The notes under the pieces were generated by a model. The model saw nothing but the letters and a program-made list of their open reading frames with translations, searched no databases and was not told the origin of the DNA. Of a stretch of 64,000 nucleotides of DNA, positions 43,749 through 54,369 are shown piece by piece (the first letter of the stretch is position 1; each line of letters starts with the position of its first letter). A program made the translations under genes and the position numbers. This DNA is from Sphingomonas sp. G-3-2-10 (lineage in GTDB: Bacteria; Pseudomonadota; Alphaproteobacteria; Sphingomonadales; Sphingomonadaceae), in NCBI RefSeq assembly GCF_012927115.1, contig NZ_JABBFY010000001.1, forward strand, positions 2,232,001 through 2,296,000, written 5' to 3'.

Positions 43749-45101
43749 ATGAAGAAGATCGAGAAGCTCCTGATCGCCAATCGCGGCGAAATAGCGCTGC
43801 GCATCCATCGCGCATGCCATGAGATGGGCATCAAGACGGTTGCGGTGCATTCGACCGCCGATGCCGATGCGATGCACGTCCGCCTCGCCGACGAAGCGAT
43901 CTGCATCGGGCCGCCGAGCGCGACCGACAGCTATCTCAACATTCCAGCGATCATCTCGGCCGCCGAAATCTCGGGCGCCGACGCGATCCACCCGGGCTAT
44001 GGCTTCCTCAGCGAGAACGCCAAATTCGCCGAGATCGTCGAGGCGCACGGGATCATCTTCGTCGGGCCGAAGCCCGAGCATATCCGCACGATGGGCGACA
44101 AGATCGAAGCGAAGCGCACCGCCGGCGCGCTCGGTCTGCCGCTCGTCCCCGGATCGGACGGCGCGATCAGCGACGTCGAGGAAGCCAAGGCGATCGCCGA
44201 GAAGGCCGGTTATCCGGTCATCATCAAGGCAGCGTCGGGCGGCGGCGGCCGTGGCATGAAGGTCGTGTCGAACCCCGCCGATCTCGAAACCCAGATGCTC
44301 CAGGCAGGCAGCGAGGCGAAGGCCGCGTTCGGCGACGCCACCGTCTATCTCGAAAAATATCTCGGCAATCCGCGCCATATCGAGATCCAGATCTTTGGCG
44401 ACGGGGAAGGCAATGCCATCCATCTCGGCGAGCGCGACTGCTCCCTCCAGCGCCGCCACCAGAAGGTTCTGGAAGAGGCCCCCTCCCCGATCCTGTCGAC
44501 CGAAGAGCGCAACCGCATCGGCAATATCTGCGCCAAGGCGATGGCCGATATGGGCTATCGCGGCGCGGGCACGATCGAGTTCCTGTGGGAAGCCGGCGAA
44601 TTCTACTTCATCGAGATGAATACCCGCCTGCAGGTGGAGCATCCGGTGACCGAGGCGATCACCGGCCTCGATCTCGTCCGCGAACAGATCCGCGTCGCCG
44701 AGGGCCACGGCCTGACGCTGCGTCAGGAGGATGTGCAGTTCCGCGGCCACGCGATCGAATGCCGCATCAACGCCGAGGATCCCCGCACCTTCGCTCCCTC
44801 GCCGGGTCTGGTGAAGGGCTATCACGCGCCGGGCGGCATGAACGTCCGCGTCGATAGCGGCCTCTATGCCGGCTACAAGGTGCCGCCCTACTACGACTCG
44901 ATGATCGCCAAGCTGATCGTTTACGGCACCACGCGCCAGGGCGCGCTCCGCCGTCTGCGCCGCGCGCTGGAGGAATTCGTGATCGACGGGATGAAGACCA
45001 CGATCCCGCTGCATCAGGCGCTGCTCGACGATCCCGAATTCCAGCAGGGCGAATATACGATCAAGTGGCTCGAGGAATGGCTGGCGAAGCAGGACGCCTG
45101 A
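43749..45101 (+). CDS. accC: Acetyl-CoA carboxylase biotin carboxylase subunit
   Basis: The 450-residue ATP-grasp enzyme has [43 protein letters not shown] (ATP loop), [20 protein letters not shown] and [14 protein letters not shown]. It carboxylates biotin on AccB. ATG 43749 is 4 bp after the accB stop; the upstream extension within accB is rejected. Confidence 0.98.
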   Translation: MKKIEKLLIANRGEIALRIHRACHEMGIKTVAVHSTADADAMHVRLADEAICIGPPSATDSYLNIPAIISAAEISGADAIHPGYGFLSENAKFAEIVEAHGIIFVGPKPEHIRTMGDKIEAKRTAGALGLPLVPGSDGAISDVEEAKAIAEKAGYPVIIKAASGGGGRGMKVVSNPADLETQMLQAGSEAKAAFGDATVYLEKYLGNPRHIEIQIFGDGEGNAIHLGERDCSLQRRHQKVLEEAPSPILSTEERNRIGNICAKAMADMGYRGAGTIEFLWEAGEFYFIEMNTRLQVEHPVTEAITGLDLVREQIRVAEGHGLTLRQEDVQFRGHAIECRINAEDPRTFAPSPGLVKGYHAPGGMNVRVDSGLYAGYKVPPYYDSMIAKLIVYGTTRQGALRRLRRALEEFVIDGMKTTIPLHQALLDDPEFQQGEYTIKWLEEWLAKQDA

Positions 45102-45117
45102 ACCGGGGGAACGGACG

Positions 45118-45618
45118 ATGCGACAGGCTGTTCTAGGCGTTATGCTCGGCAGTCTGATCGCAGGTCCCGCTTCCGCGCAGGCCATACAACAGGCCGGCCG
45201 GTTCGCGATTTCTTGCAGCGGGACAAACACCTCGACGGTGCATCGCGCCGGCGCGTCCGCGCGGGTGACCGAGTCCAAGGTCAGCGGCGCGCTCTACGTA
45301 ATCGATGAGGGTACGAAGACAGTCGAGCGGATGGCGCTCGACGGGAAAAGCTTCGAGGAAGTCTGCCGGATCGACAGCGGCTGCACCCGCGACTTTTCCG
45401 CGGCCCGCATTACCGTCGCCGCCGACATCATCCGGACCGGCACCGGCGAGCAACAAACCACCTGGCGCCGCGTGTCCCTGTTCGACTGGGATCGCAGCAC
45501 CGGCAGGCTCGAAACCAAATTCGACATGATCGGCACGACGACCATGACGGTGATGTCTCACGGCGCACTGACCTGCAAACCGGCGAAACTTCCCGCCACC
45601 TATGTTCCGAAGGCGTAA
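45118..45618 (+). CDS. Hypothetical exported protein
   Basis: The 166-residue protein has a signal peptide (GVMLGSLIAGPASAQA) and a beta-rich body with four Cys (AISCSG, EVCRIDSGCTRDF, ALTCKP) that may form disulfides. No family recognised. It lies 16 bp after accC and 3 bp before the arsC-like gene, so it is probably part of that run. Confidence 0.72.
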   Translation: MRQAVLGVMLGSLIAGPASAQAIQQAGRFAISCSGTNTSTVHRAGASARVTESKVSGALYVIDEGTKTVERMALDGKSFEEVCRIDSGCTRDFSAARITVAADIIRTGTGEQQTTWRRVSLFDWDRSTGRLETKFDMIGTTTMTVMSHGALTCKPAKLPATYVPKA

Positions 45619-45621
45619 GCG

Positions 45622-45963
45622 ATGAAAGCGACGATCTGGCATAACCCGCGCTGCTCGAAGAGCCGCGAGACGCTGGCGATCCTGAACGACACCCCCGGCG
45701 TCGAAGTCGAGGTGGTCGAATATCTCAAACACCCGCCGACCCGCGCCCGCCTCGCCGACCTGTACGCCCGCGCCGAGATTTCGCCGCGCGATGGCCTGCG
45801 CAAGGCTGAGGACGCAGCAAAGGCCCTGCCCAGGGATGCCAGCGAAGATATGATCCTCGACGCGATGGTCGCGAACCCGATCCTGATCGAGCGCCCGCTG
45901 GTCGAAACCGACCACGGCGTACGCCTCGGCCGTCCGCCGGAAAAGGTGCGCGAAATCCTCTAG
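45622..45963 (+). CDS. arsC: Arsenate reductase (glutaredoxin type)
   Basis: The 113-residue protein has IWHNPRCSKSRETLAIL with catalytic Cys11, YLKHPPTRA, and NPILIERPLVET...VRLGRPPEKV, the Arg and Pro pattern of ArsC1. No ars transporter or regulator is nearby, so a role in arsenate resistance is not shown by context. Confidence 0.9.
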   Translation: MKATIWHNPRCSKSRETLAILNDTPGVEVEVVEYLKHPPTRARLADLYARAEISPRDGLRKAEDAAKALPRDASEDMILDAMVANPILIERPLVETDHGVRLGRPPEKVREIL

Positions 45964-47288
45964 TAGCGCACGCCCAGCGACAGCTTCCACTGGTCGGTCC
46001 GCTTCAGCGTCTCGTCATCGTCGCCGCGCTCGAACGAATAGCGCAGTATCCAGTGCCCATCTTCGTCGAACTGATAGTTCAGCCCGATGTCGAGCCAGGT
46101 GACGCGTTGCGGCCCGGCGATGCGGAACAGATGCTTGTACGACGCATCGGCGGTAACATGCGAGAAAACCGCGCTTTCCGGCAGCAACCAGAACAACGCC
46201 TTGCCTTCGGCGCCGGCGCGCAGATAGCCCTCCCCATCGGTCAGCGCCGCATTCGCGCCGGCATCGAACACATAGCCGGCATGAGCGATCGCCTTCAGGT
46301 TGAACTTGACCCAGACCGGCCCGACGCGGCGCGCGGCGTCGAAGGGCAACGGCCGCAATTGCTGGAGGAACGCGGGCGTCCAGCTGAAATGCCCGGCGCC
46401 GACCGCGCTGTCGTCCTTGTCGTCGATCGTGACCAATCCCGTCAGGTCGATCTGGTCGAAGCTCTCCAGGAACGCGCTGTAGGTGAAGCCCAATCCCAGT
46501 TGCGATGCGTTCCCCGCAGTCGCCGAACCGCTCACGCTCTTGCGGGTATAGGAAAGGAAGGGGATCAGCTGCTGGTTCGGATCGTTGAGCAGCTCTAGTC
46601 CGACGACCGCTGCGATGCTGAAAGTCTCGGTCCCCGCGATCCGGTTGTCGACATAGGAGATTTCGGCCTGCGGCACCGCCGCCAGCTTCTCCTTGCTGCC
46701 GCGCGCCAGACCCAGCCCATCGGCAGTCTTGCTCAGGCGGAACGCGGAGGCAAACCGCCAGCCGCCCTCGGCTTCGGGTTTCGGCGAAGGCAGGCCTGAC
46801 GACGTGGTCGTACCGGCGGAAGCCGCCGGCAGGGTGCAGCGTATCTCGGCGAATCGCCCGCGATTGTCGAACAGCATCGCCAGCGGCTCGCTGGCGAGCA
46901 ACGGCCAGGCGGCGATATCGTCGGCGCCCGGGCTGGCCAGCGGCACGATCGCGATGCGCGGATCTCCGGCGAAGGTCTCGAGATATTGATGGATATTGTT
47001 GAGCGTCAGCTGGTCGCCCGGCTTGCACAGCCCCTTGCCCGCGCCCTTGCAATAGTCGCGGTCGAGCGCCGCGCCCGCCTTCTCCTGAAGCTCGTCGGTG
47101 CCGTCGCGATTGACGTCGCCGATTCCCACGAACGGCGCCTTGCTCAGCGCGAACGCACTGTTGAGAAGCCGGCCCGGCGCCACCCGGCCATCGACGCACA
47201 GCTTCGCCGGATCGAGCCCCTGCGCCGCCGCCGAACCGGCAGCGAGGCAAGCGACGGCATAAGCCGTGAAGGAAGCTCGCCGCCTCAT
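45960..47288 (-). CDS. Hypothetical exported protein with predicted beta-barrel C-terminus
   Basis: The 442-residue protein has a signal peptide (ACLAAGSAAAQG). The N-terminal third has Cys-containing loops and an Asp-rich DVNRDGTDELQEKAGA that resembles an EF-hand/dockerin-like calcium loop. The C-terminal half alternates in barrel fashion (LGLGFTYSAFLES, ADASYKHLFRI, DIGLNYQFDEDGHWILRYSFERG) and ends SLGVRY with an aromatic terminus. It is likely an outer-membrane protein, family unknown. It overlaps the upstream small gene by 4 bp. Confidence 0.72.
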   Translation of the reverse strand: MRRRASFTAYAVACLAAGSAAAQGLDPAKLCVDGRVAPGRLLNSAFALSKAPFVGIGDVNRDGTDELQEKAGAALDRDYCKGAGKGLCKPGDQLTLNNIHQYLETFAGDPRIAIVPLASPGADDIAAWPLLASEPLAMLFDNRGRFAEIRCTLPAASAGTTTSSGLPSPKPEAEGGWRFASAFRLSKTADGLGLARGSKEKLAAVPQAEISYVDNRIAGTETFSIAAVVGLELLNDPNQQLIPFLSYTRKSVSGSATAGNASQLGLGFTYSAFLESFDQIDLTGLVTIDDKDDSAVGAGHFSWTPAFLQQLRPLPFDAARRVGPVWVKFNLKAIAHAGYVFDAGANAALTDGEGYLRAGAEGKALFWLLPESAVFSHVTADASYKHLFRIAGPQRVTWLDIGLNYQFDEDGHWILRYSFERGDDDETLKRTDQWKLSLGVRY

Positions 47289-47617
47289 CGTGCGACCGCC
47301 CAGGCCTGACGGCGTGTCGTGACCTTGTCGTACAGCAGCTGGACGCTGGCGTTCAGCACGCCATCCAGCACAGAACGCGTGTCCGCGACGCTGATCTCGT
47401 CCATCGCATAGCCCTGCGCCACCAGTGCGGCCCGTGCGCTGCGCAGGGTGGTCCCCCAATTCGCGGCACCGGCCGAATAGCCCTTGGGTGGACTCGAGGA
47501 GGGCTTCTTGATGACCCAGTCATTGCCCTGGACATTGTCATTGTACGCCGCCGCGATTTCGGCGCGCAGCGCTTCGCGGCAATCATTCCATGCCGTTCCG
47601 GATGCCACTTCTGCCAT
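47285..47617 (-). CDS. Small hypothetical protein coupled to the barrel gene
   Basis: The 110-residue protein has no signal peptide and is mostly helical: SGTAWNDCREALRAEIAAAYNDN, LRSARAALVAQGYAMDEISV, and VLNASVQLLYDKVTTRRQ. No family recognised. Its stop overlaps the start of the barrel protein (ATGA). I start at ATG 47617; upstream codons are Cys/Arg-rich and unlikely. Confidence 0.65.
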   Translation of the reverse strand: MAEVASGTAWNDCREALRAEIAAAYNDNVQGNDWVIKKPSSSPPKGYSAGAANWGTTLRSARAALVAQGYAMDEISVADTRSVLDGVLNASVQLLYDKVTTRRQAWAVAR

Positions 47618-47714
47618 TGCGGATGCCTCCCCCCGAAGTCCCGGAGGGAGTATGCACGATCGAGGATACAATTGATCCTCGTTTCCGCGCCGAAACGGAC
47701 GGATCGCGATACGG

Positions 47715-48227
47715 TCAGCGTCTCCGCCCCAACATCTCCCGCACTTCCTGAAACAACACGATCGCAAGCCCGGCCAGCATCAGGATTCCGGCCCAGCCTT
47801 GCCCGCTCGCGCCATTGTTCCACACCATCCGGGCGGGCATCGCGCCAAGCAGGACGATCAGCAGCAATCGCGTCGGCCAATGCGCGCGCGCCGCGTCCGG
47901 CGCCTGCGTCCGCACCAGCCGCTCCGCCACCACATTGGGTTCGCGATGCGCATGGTAGAGGAAGACGGTCATCGCCACCGCCGCGATGAGCGCGGCGACC
48001 AGCGCAAGACCGTCGTCCCCGGTCCAAAGGAGGTAGAACGGCAGCGCAATGCCCGCCGCCGCATAGATGGCCCACACCCGCGGACTCGCCCAGCTGTTAC
48101 GCCAGTTGCGGACGAAATCCTCCACTTCGTCCGCGGTGAAGATCACCCCGACGCCCCATTGCACGAAACGGAAACCGCCCGGATGCGGCGCGAACCTGCG
48201 CCGGAACCTGTCTTCGAGCATCCCCAT
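47715..48227 (-). CDS. Hypothetical membrane protein
   Basis: The 170-residue protein has about four hydrophobic segments (VWAIYAAAGIALPFYLL, LALVAALIAAVAMTVFLY, LLLIVLLGAMPARMVW, GWAGILMLAGLAIVLFQ) and a basic start. No family recognised. Confidence 0.68.
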   Translation of the reverse strand: MGMLEDRFRRRFAPHPGGFRFVQWGVGVIFTADEVEDFVRNWRNSWASPRVWAIYAAAGIALPFYLLWTGDDGLALVAALIAAVAMTVFLYHAHREPNVVAERLVRTQAPDAARAHWPTRLLLIVLLGAMPARMVWNNGASGQGWAGILMLAGLAIVLFQEVREMLGRRR

Positions 48228-48276
48228 GCGCCTCGCCCCCTTGGGGTGGGGATTAGCATCGCGCGGCGCGCGGCGG

Positions 48277-48711
48277 CTAGGCTTTCGACATCTCCGCGGT
48301 AATGTCCTGCTTCATGCCATAGAGGTGCGTCGCACGGCCCCCTCTGGCGACGACATCGGCGGTCACCCGCATCCAGCGCGACTCGCCGTCCGGCCGCCGT
48401 ATCCGCGCCTCGAAGGTGAAGCTGCCGCACGTCGCGATTGCTTCGGAGCGCAGCCGGTGCAGCAGTTCGCGCGATTCCTCGCAATACATCGCCACCGTCT
48501 CGCGCCGGTCGATCCGCGCGCCTTGCGGAATTCCGAACAGCTCGAACACGCCCGCGCTCCAGGTCAGGCTGTCGTCGGCGAGATCGCATCGCCACGCGGC
48601 GGGCAATTGCAACGGGGTTTCGGTCTCCGGCCCGGCCGAATCGATCCAATGGCGGGTCAGGACGCTCGGGGCCGGATAGAACAGGGATCCCATGCGCCGG
48701 AGGATAGCCAT
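48277..48711 (-). CDS. PAS-domain protein
   Basis: The 144-residue protein is a single PAS fold (PAS_3-like): WRCDLADDSLTWSAGVFELFGIPQGA, then FTFEARIRRPDGESRWMRVTADVV and LYGMKQDIT. It has no kinase, cyclase or other output domain, so it may be a stand-alone sensor or adaptor. ATG 48693 is an alternative start. Confidence 0.8.
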   Translation of the reverse strand: MAILRRMGSLFYPAPSVLTRHWIDSAGPETETPLQLPAAWRCDLADDSLTWSAGVFELFGIPQGARIDRRETVAMYCEESRELLHRLRSEAIATCGSFTFEARIRRPDGESRWMRVTADVVARGGRATHLYGMKQDITAEMSKA

Positions 48712-48792
48712 GCGACGATTAACGCGCTGTTATTCCCGCTGGAGGAACTGGCGGGGTGACGTATCGAAAAGCGCCCGCTAAGGGCTGCGCTC

Positions 48793-51027
48793 ATGACCCA
48801 GATCACGCCCGAGATCGTCGCCGAACACGGCTTCACCCCCGAGGAATATGAGCGCGTCCTGCACGCGATGGGCCGCGAGCCCAATCTGACCGAACTCGGC
48901 ATCTTCTCGGTCATGTGGTCCGAGCATTGCAGCTACAAGTCGAGCCGCATCCATCTGAAGAAGCTCCCTACCACCGGCCCGCAGGTCATTTGCGGCCCCG
49001 GCGAGAATGCCGGCGTGGTCGATATCGGCGACGGTCAGGCGGCGATCTTCAAGATGGAGAGCCACAACCACCCGTCCTATATCGAGCCCTATCAGGGCGC
49101 GGCGACCGGCGTCGGCGGCATCCTGCGCGACGTGTTCACGATGGGCGCGCGTCCGGTGGCGAACATGAACGCGCTGCGCTTTGGCCGGCCCGATCATCCC
49201 AAGATGCGCCACCTGATCGCCGGCGTGGTCCACGGCATCGGCGGCTACGGCAATTGCGTCGGCGTGCCCACCGTGGGCGGCGAAGTGAATTTCCACCCTG
49301 CCTATGACGGCAACATTCTCGTCAACGCGATGACGGTCGGCGTCGCCCAGACCGACAAGATCTTCTATTCGGCCGCTTCGGGCATCGGCAATCCGATCGT
49401 CTATGTCGGCTCGAAGACCGGCCGCGACGGCATCCACGGCGCGACGATGGCCTCGGCCGATTTCGGCGAGGATTCCGAGGAAAAGCGCCCCACCGTCCAG
49501 GTCGGCGATCCCTTCACCGAAAAGCTGCTGATCGAAGCCTGCCTCGAACTCATGTCGTCCGACGCCATCGTGGCGATCCAGGACATGGGCGCTGCCGGCC
49601 TCACCTCCTCGTCGGTCGAGATGGCCAGCAAGGGCGGCGTCGGCATCGAGCTGATCATGGACGACGTGCCCCAGCGCGAAACCGGCATGACGCCCTACGA
49701 GATGATGCTCTCGGAGAGCCAGGAGCGGATGCTCATGGTGCTCAAGCCCGGCCGCGAAGCGTTCGCCGAGGCGATCTTCCGCAAATGGGAGCTCGATTTC
49801 GCGGTCATCGGCCATGTCACCGAGCCTGATCCGGTTTCTGGGGGCCATATGGTGCTCAAGTGGAAAGGCGAGACCGTCGCCGACATTCCGCTCGCCCCGC
49901 TGGCCGACGAAGCCCCGCTCTACGATCGCCCGCACGTGCCGACGCCCAAGCGCGCCGAACTGACCGACGTGCCCGAAAGCACCGATCTCGCCGCCGATCT
50001 GGTCAAGTTGATCGGCTCGCCCGACATCGCGTCGCGCCGCTGGATCTGGGAACAGTATGACCACATGGTCGGCGCCGACACCGTCCAGCGCCCGGGCGGC
50101 GACGCCGCGGTGGTCCGCGTGCACGACACACAAAAGGGCCTCGCGATCACCACCGATTGCACCCCGCGCTATTGCTTCGCCGATCCGGTCGAAGGCGGGA
50201 AGCAGGCGGTGGCCGAGGCATGGCGCAACCTCACCAGCGTCGGCGCCACGCCGCTCGCGGTGACCAACTGCCTCAACTTCGCCAATCCGCAGCGCCCGGA
50301 GATCATGGGCCAGATCGTCGGCTGCCTCGACGGCATGTCGCAGGCCTGCATCGCGCTCGACTTCCCGATCGTGTCGGGCAACGTCAGCCTCTACAACGAG
50401 TCCAAGGCGACCGGCGGCGGTTCGGCGATCCTGCCGACCCCGGCGATCGGCGGCCTCGGCCTGCTGGCGGACTATACGAAGAACTGCACCATCGGCTTCA
50501 AGGGCCTTGGCGACATCGTCCTCGCCATCGGCGAGCGGGGCGGCGATCTGGGCCAGTCGATCTGGCTGCGCGAAGTGCATGGCCGCGAGGATGGCCCGCC
50601 GCCGCCGGTCGATCTCGCCGCCGAGCGCCGCACGGGCGACTTCATCCGCAAGATGATCGCCAACGGCTCGATCACCGCCTGCCACGACGTGTCCGATGGC
50701 GGCCTTGCCGTGACGCTCGCCGAAATGGCGCTGACATCGAACCTCGGCGTGCTGGTCAACGAACCCCAGCCCTTCGGCGTCGCGGGCAGTTTCTTCGGCG
50801 AGGATCAGGGCCTCTACGTCGTCACCGTGTGCGACACCTGCCTCGCCGACTTCATGGCCGCCGCCCATGCCGCCGACGTCCCCGCCGACGCGCTGGGCCG
50901 CGTCATCAAGGACCGGCTGATCTTCGAGCTGGACGAAGGCGACTGGACCGTCAGCATCGCCGATCTGCGCGCCGCGCACGAAGGCTTCTTCCCCGCGCTG
51001 ATGGGCGAAGACGCGGCGCTGGCGTAA
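48793..51027 (+). CDS. purL: Phosphoribosylformylglycinamidine synthase subunit PurL
   Basis: The 744-residue small-type PurL uses ATP and ammonia from PurQ/PurS to make FGAM in purine synthesis. Visible motifs are [49 protein letters not shown] and [16 protein letters not shown]. purQ and purS are not adjacent. Confidence 0.97.
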   Translation: MTQITPEIVAEHGFTPEEYERVLHAMGREPNLTELGIFSVMWSEHCSYKSSRIHLKKLPTTGPQVICGPGENAGVVDIGDGQAAIFKMESHNHPSYIEPYQGAATGVGGILRDVFTMGARPVANMNALRFGRPDHPKMRHLIAGVVHGIGGYGNCVGVPTVGGEVNFHPAYDGNILVNAMTVGVAQTDKIFYSAASGIGNPIVYVGSKTGRDGIHGATMASADFGEDSEEKRPTVQVGDPFTEKLLIEACLELMSSDAIVAIQDMGAAGLTSSSVEMASKGGVGIELIMDDVPQRETGMTPYEMMLSESQERMLMVLKPGREAFAEAIFRKWELDFAVIGHVTEPDPVSGGHMVLKWKGETVADIPLAPLADEAPLYDRPHVPTPKRAELTDVPESTDLAADLVKLIGSPDIASRRWIWEQYDHMVGADTVQRPGGDAAVVRVHDTQKGLAITTDCTPRYCFADPVEGGKQAVAEAWRNLTSVGATPLAVTNCLNFANPQRPEIMGQIVGCLDGMSQACIALDFPIVSGNVSLYNESKATGGGSAILPTPAIGGLGLLADYTKNCTIGFKGLGDIVLAIGERGGDLGQSIWLREVHGREDGPPPPVDLAAERRTGDFIRKMIANGSITACHDVSDGGLAVTLAEMALTSNLGVLVNEPQPFGVAGSFFGEDQGLYVVTVCDTCLADFMAAAHAADVPADALGRVIKDRLIFELDEGDWTVSIADLRAAHEGFFPALMGEDAALA

Positions 51028-51091
51028 GCCCGGCCGCCTGAACCTTGTCGCTCGCCTCACGTTGCTGCAAGGTAACGTCAGGAGGTCGCCG

Positions 51092-51499
51092 ATGCCTACA
51101 GGCTATTCCGGAACGCCGCTCGCCAAGAAGCTCGGCTTCACCGCCGGGCAGCGCGTCTGGTTCCACGACATGCCCCACAGCGTCCGCGCGGAAATCGATC
51201 CGCCCGCGCTCGGCGTGGAAGAGCTCAGCGTCGCTTCCGAGGGGACTCAGGGCGCGCATATCTTCGTCACCGAACGCGCGGTGCTTGAAACCCAACTCGC
51301 GGCGTTGCGCGAATTGCTCGAGCCCAGCGGCTTCATTTGGGTCTCATGGCCCAAAAAGGCGTCGAAAGTGCCGACCGACATCACCGAGGACACGATCCGC
51401 GACGTCGCACTCCCGACGGGGCTGGTCGACGTAAAGGTCTGCGCGATCGACGAAATCTGGTCCGGCCTCAAACTCGTCATCCGCAAAAGCCAGCGTTAG
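51092..51499 (+). CDS. DUF3052 family protein
   Basis: The 135-residue protein starts TGYSGTPLAKKLGFTAGQRVWF and has FIWVSWPKKASKVPTDITEDTIRDVALP then LVDVKVCAIDEIWSGLKLVIR, the DUF3052 pattern. Function unknown; cytoplasmic. AGGAGG lies just before ATG 51092. Confidence 0.88.
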   Translation: MPTGYSGTPLAKKLGFTAGQRVWFHDMPHSVRAEIDPPALGVEELSVASEGTQGAHIFVTERAVLETQLAALRELLEPSGFIWVSWPKKASKVPTDITEDTIRDVALPTGLVDVKVCAIDEIWSGLKLVIRKSQR

Positions 51500-51531
51500 G
51501 TTCTTTAGGAAAACGACCTTACACTGGCGAA

Positions 51532-52206
<675 letters not shown>

Positions 52207-52237
52207 CTTCCCCCGCGAAACGTGAACGGGGGCGGTC

Positions 52238-52687
52238 ATGGCAGGTAGCTGGAGCACGAGGCGGCGGATCATCGTCGCGACACTGATTGCAGGGACGCTC
52301 GATATCCTCGCGGCGATCGGCATGACGCTAAGCAAGGGCCGCGAAATCGATGCGATGCTCCGCTATGTCGGGTCGGGCGTCTGGCCCGATGCGGCAAAGC
52401 TGCAGGCCACCGGCGCTTCGGCCGGGCTCGCGGTCCATTACGGGCTGATGGCGATCATGGCGGCGGTGTTCGTGCTTGCCGCGAACCTGATCCCCGCGCT
52501 CAAGCGGCAATGGCTGCTATGGGGTCTGCTCTACGGCCTCGCCACCTATGTCGCTATGAACCTTGTCGCGGTGCCGCTGCGCTTCGGGACGCCCCTGCCC
52601 CACAGCGCGATGCAGATCGTTCCGCAGCTGCTCTTCCACCTCTTCCTTGTCGGCGTGCCGATCGCGTGGGTGGCACGCAAGGGATGA
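52238..52687 (+). CDS. Hypothetical membrane protein
   Basis: The 149-residue protein has four hydrophobic segments (IIVATLIAGTLDILAAIGM, AVHYGLMAIMAAVFVLAAN, WLLWGLLYGLATYVAMNLV, LFHLFLVGVPIAWVA). No family recognised. Its stop overlaps the start of the DUF418 gene (ATGA), so the two are coupled. Confidence 0.72.
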   Translation: MAGSWSTRRRIIVATLIAGTLDILAAIGMTLSKGREIDAMLRYVGSGVWPDAAKLQATGASAGLAVHYGLMAIMAAVFVLAANLIPALKRQWLLWGLLYGLATYVAMNLVAVPLRFGTPLPHSAMQIVPQLLFHLFLVGVPIAWVARKG

Positions 52688-53940
52688 GCGACACCGCCCC
52701 CATTGCTCGCCTGCAGTCCCTCGACACCGTCCGCGGCGTCGCGGTGATGGGCATCCTGCTTCTCAACATCGTCGCCTTCAGCATGCCGATGGCCGCCTAT
52801 TTCAATCCGCGCGCCTATGGTGGGGCGGAGGGGATCGACCTTACGGTCTATCTGGCCAATTTCGTGCTGTTCGACGGCAAGATGCGCGGCCTGTTCTCGT
52901 TCCTGTTCGGCGCGTCGATCCTGATGGTGATCCAGCGGGCCGAGGCTAAGGGCGAGAGCCCGGCCCGCGTCCATTACATGCGGATGATCTGGCTGCTGCT
53001 GTTCGGCCTCGTCCACCTCTGGCTGGTCTGGTTCGGCGATATTCTCGGCCATTACGCGCTGATCGGGATGCTGGCCTATTTCCTGCGCAACGTGCGGCCG
53101 GCGAGGCTGGTGATCTTCGGCGTGCTGATGGTGCTGGTGCAGGCGATGATCTTCGCCTTCCTGCCAGTGATGGTCCACGCGCTCCAGAGCGCGCCCGCGG
53201 ATCCCGACGCAGCGAAGAAGGCTGCCCAGAGCCTTGCCGAGCTCAATCGCGGATTCGGCATCCCCACCGCCGGGGAGATCGCGAAGAACCTCGCAATCTA
53301 TCGCGGCGACTATGCCGGCATCTTCGCCGAACGCCTCCGCGAGAATCCGACCGGGCCGGTCACGACCACCCTGCTCTTCGGATTCGAAACGCTCGCCTAT
53401 ATGATGTTCGGCATGGCCGCGCTGAAGACCGGCCTGCTGCGCGGCGACTGGGATCGTGCGCGCTACCGCAAATGGTTGTGGATCGGATTCGGCATCGGAA
53501 TCCCCGCTTATGCCGCGCTCGCCGTCTATCTGATCAATGCGGACTTCAACCTCTTCTCGATCGTGCTGGGCGCGATGATGCTGCCCACCTTGTTCCGCCC
53601 CTTCATGATCGTCGGCTGGGCCTGCCTCATCATCCTGCTCGCCCGGCCCGGCGGCGCGCTGACCAGCCGCATCGCCGCGACGGGACGGATGGCATTCACC
53701 AACTACCTCACCACCAGCCTGATCTGCACCACCCTGTTCTACGGCTACGGCCTTGGCTGGTACGGCTATCTCGGCCGGGCCGAGCTTTACCTCGTCGTGT
53801 TCGCAGTGTGGGCGCTGATGCTGCTCTGGTCGAAGCCCTGGCTCGCGCGGTTCCGCTATGGTCCGCTCGAATGGCTTTGGCGCAGCCTGTCGCGGCTCAG
53901 CTTCCAGCCGATTCGCGGCGCGGCGGCCGCGAGCGACTGA
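52684..53940 (+). CDS. DUF418 domain membrane protein
   Basis: The 418-residue protein starts RLQSLDTVRGVAVMGILLLNI and has about ten hydrophobic segments. KMRGLFSFLFGASILMV, then LFGLVHLWLVWFGDILGHYALIGML and the C-terminal TGRMAFTNYLTTSLICTTLFYGYG are the DUF418 (YeiB-like) signatures. It is a distant relative of acyltransferase-3 proteins, transport or modification role unknown. Confidence 0.9.
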   Translation: MSDTAPIARLQSLDTVRGVAVMGILLLNIVAFSMPMAAYFNPRAYGGAEGIDLTVYLANFVLFDGKMRGLFSFLFGASILMVIQRAEAKGESPARVHYMRMIWLLLFGLVHLWLVWFGDILGHYALIGMLAYFLRNVRPARLVIFGVLMVLVQAMIFAFLPVMVHALQSAPADPDAAKKAAQSLAELNRGFGIPTAGEIAKNLAIYRGDYAGIFAERLRENPTGPVTTTLLFGFETLAYMMFGMAALKTGLLRGDWDRARYRKWLWIGFGIGIPAYAALAVYLINADFNLFSIVLGAMMLPTLFRPFMIVGWACLIILLARPGGALTSRIAATGRMAFTNYLTTSLICTTLFYGYGLGWYGYLGRAELYLVVFAVWALMLLWSKPWLARFRYGPLEWLWRSLSRLSFQPIRGAAAASD

Positions 53941-53991
53941 TCCCGCGCGATTTTTGCGACGAACCGATTCCCGCTCGCTTGCGAACGACAC

Positions 53992-54019
53992 GCAATAGCC
54001 ATTGCGAATCAGTCTCAAT
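53992..54019. promoter_or_regulatory. Putative Fur/Irr-type iron box upstream of bfd
   Basis: GCAATAGCCATTGC (53992-54005) and ATTGCGAATCAGTCTCAAT (54001-54019, one mismatch in a 7-5-7 dyad) overlap about 40 bp before the bfd start. ATTGCGAAT-type dyads resemble alphaproteobacterial iron-regulator sites. A further dyad, TTCGC-AACTA-GCGAA (54268-54282), lies before bfr. Confidence 0.5.
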
Positions 54020-54057
54020 ATCCCCATAGAGGGTTTAGCGAGAGGTTCGAGGGTCTG

Positions 54058-54228
54058 ATGGTCGTTTGCGTTTGCAATGCAATCAAGGAACGTGACGTTC
54101 GCGCCGCCGCGCGCGATGGCGCCCGCAGCGCGTGTCAGGCTTATCGCGCGATGGGCATGCAGCCGAAATGCGGCCAGTGCGTCCCGTTCGCGCGAGAGAT
54201 TATCAATTCGGAACGTGCTGCTGCATAA
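54058..54228 (+). CDS. bfd: Bacterioferritin-associated ferredoxin
   Basis: The 56-residue Bfd has the four 2Fe-2S Cys (4, 6, 38, 41) in CVC...CGQC spacing: MVVCVCNAIKERDV and MQPKCGQCVPFAREI. It reduces bacterioferritin-bound haem so that stored iron is released. bfr follows 141 bp downstream and iron-regulator-like sites precede it. Confidence 0.93.
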   Translation: MVVCVCNAIKERDVRAAARDGARSACQAYRAMGMQPKCGQCVPFAREIINSERAAA

Positions 54229-54369
54229 GCATTGCGAAAGCGATGCGATCACTGCAAATGCTCTTCGTTCGCAACTAGCGAAACCCACGGGAATCCGCCA
54301 TTTTTCGGGTGTTCGCCGCCCGTAATTGCGCGTAAACGCTGCCCTGCAAACAGTTAGGGAAGCAGCGTC

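Noticed and set aside
45622..45963. Arsenic-resistance locus
   Set aside because: Only an ArsC-type reductase is present. There is no ArsR, ArsB or Acr3, and the neighbours are accC and unrelated genes.
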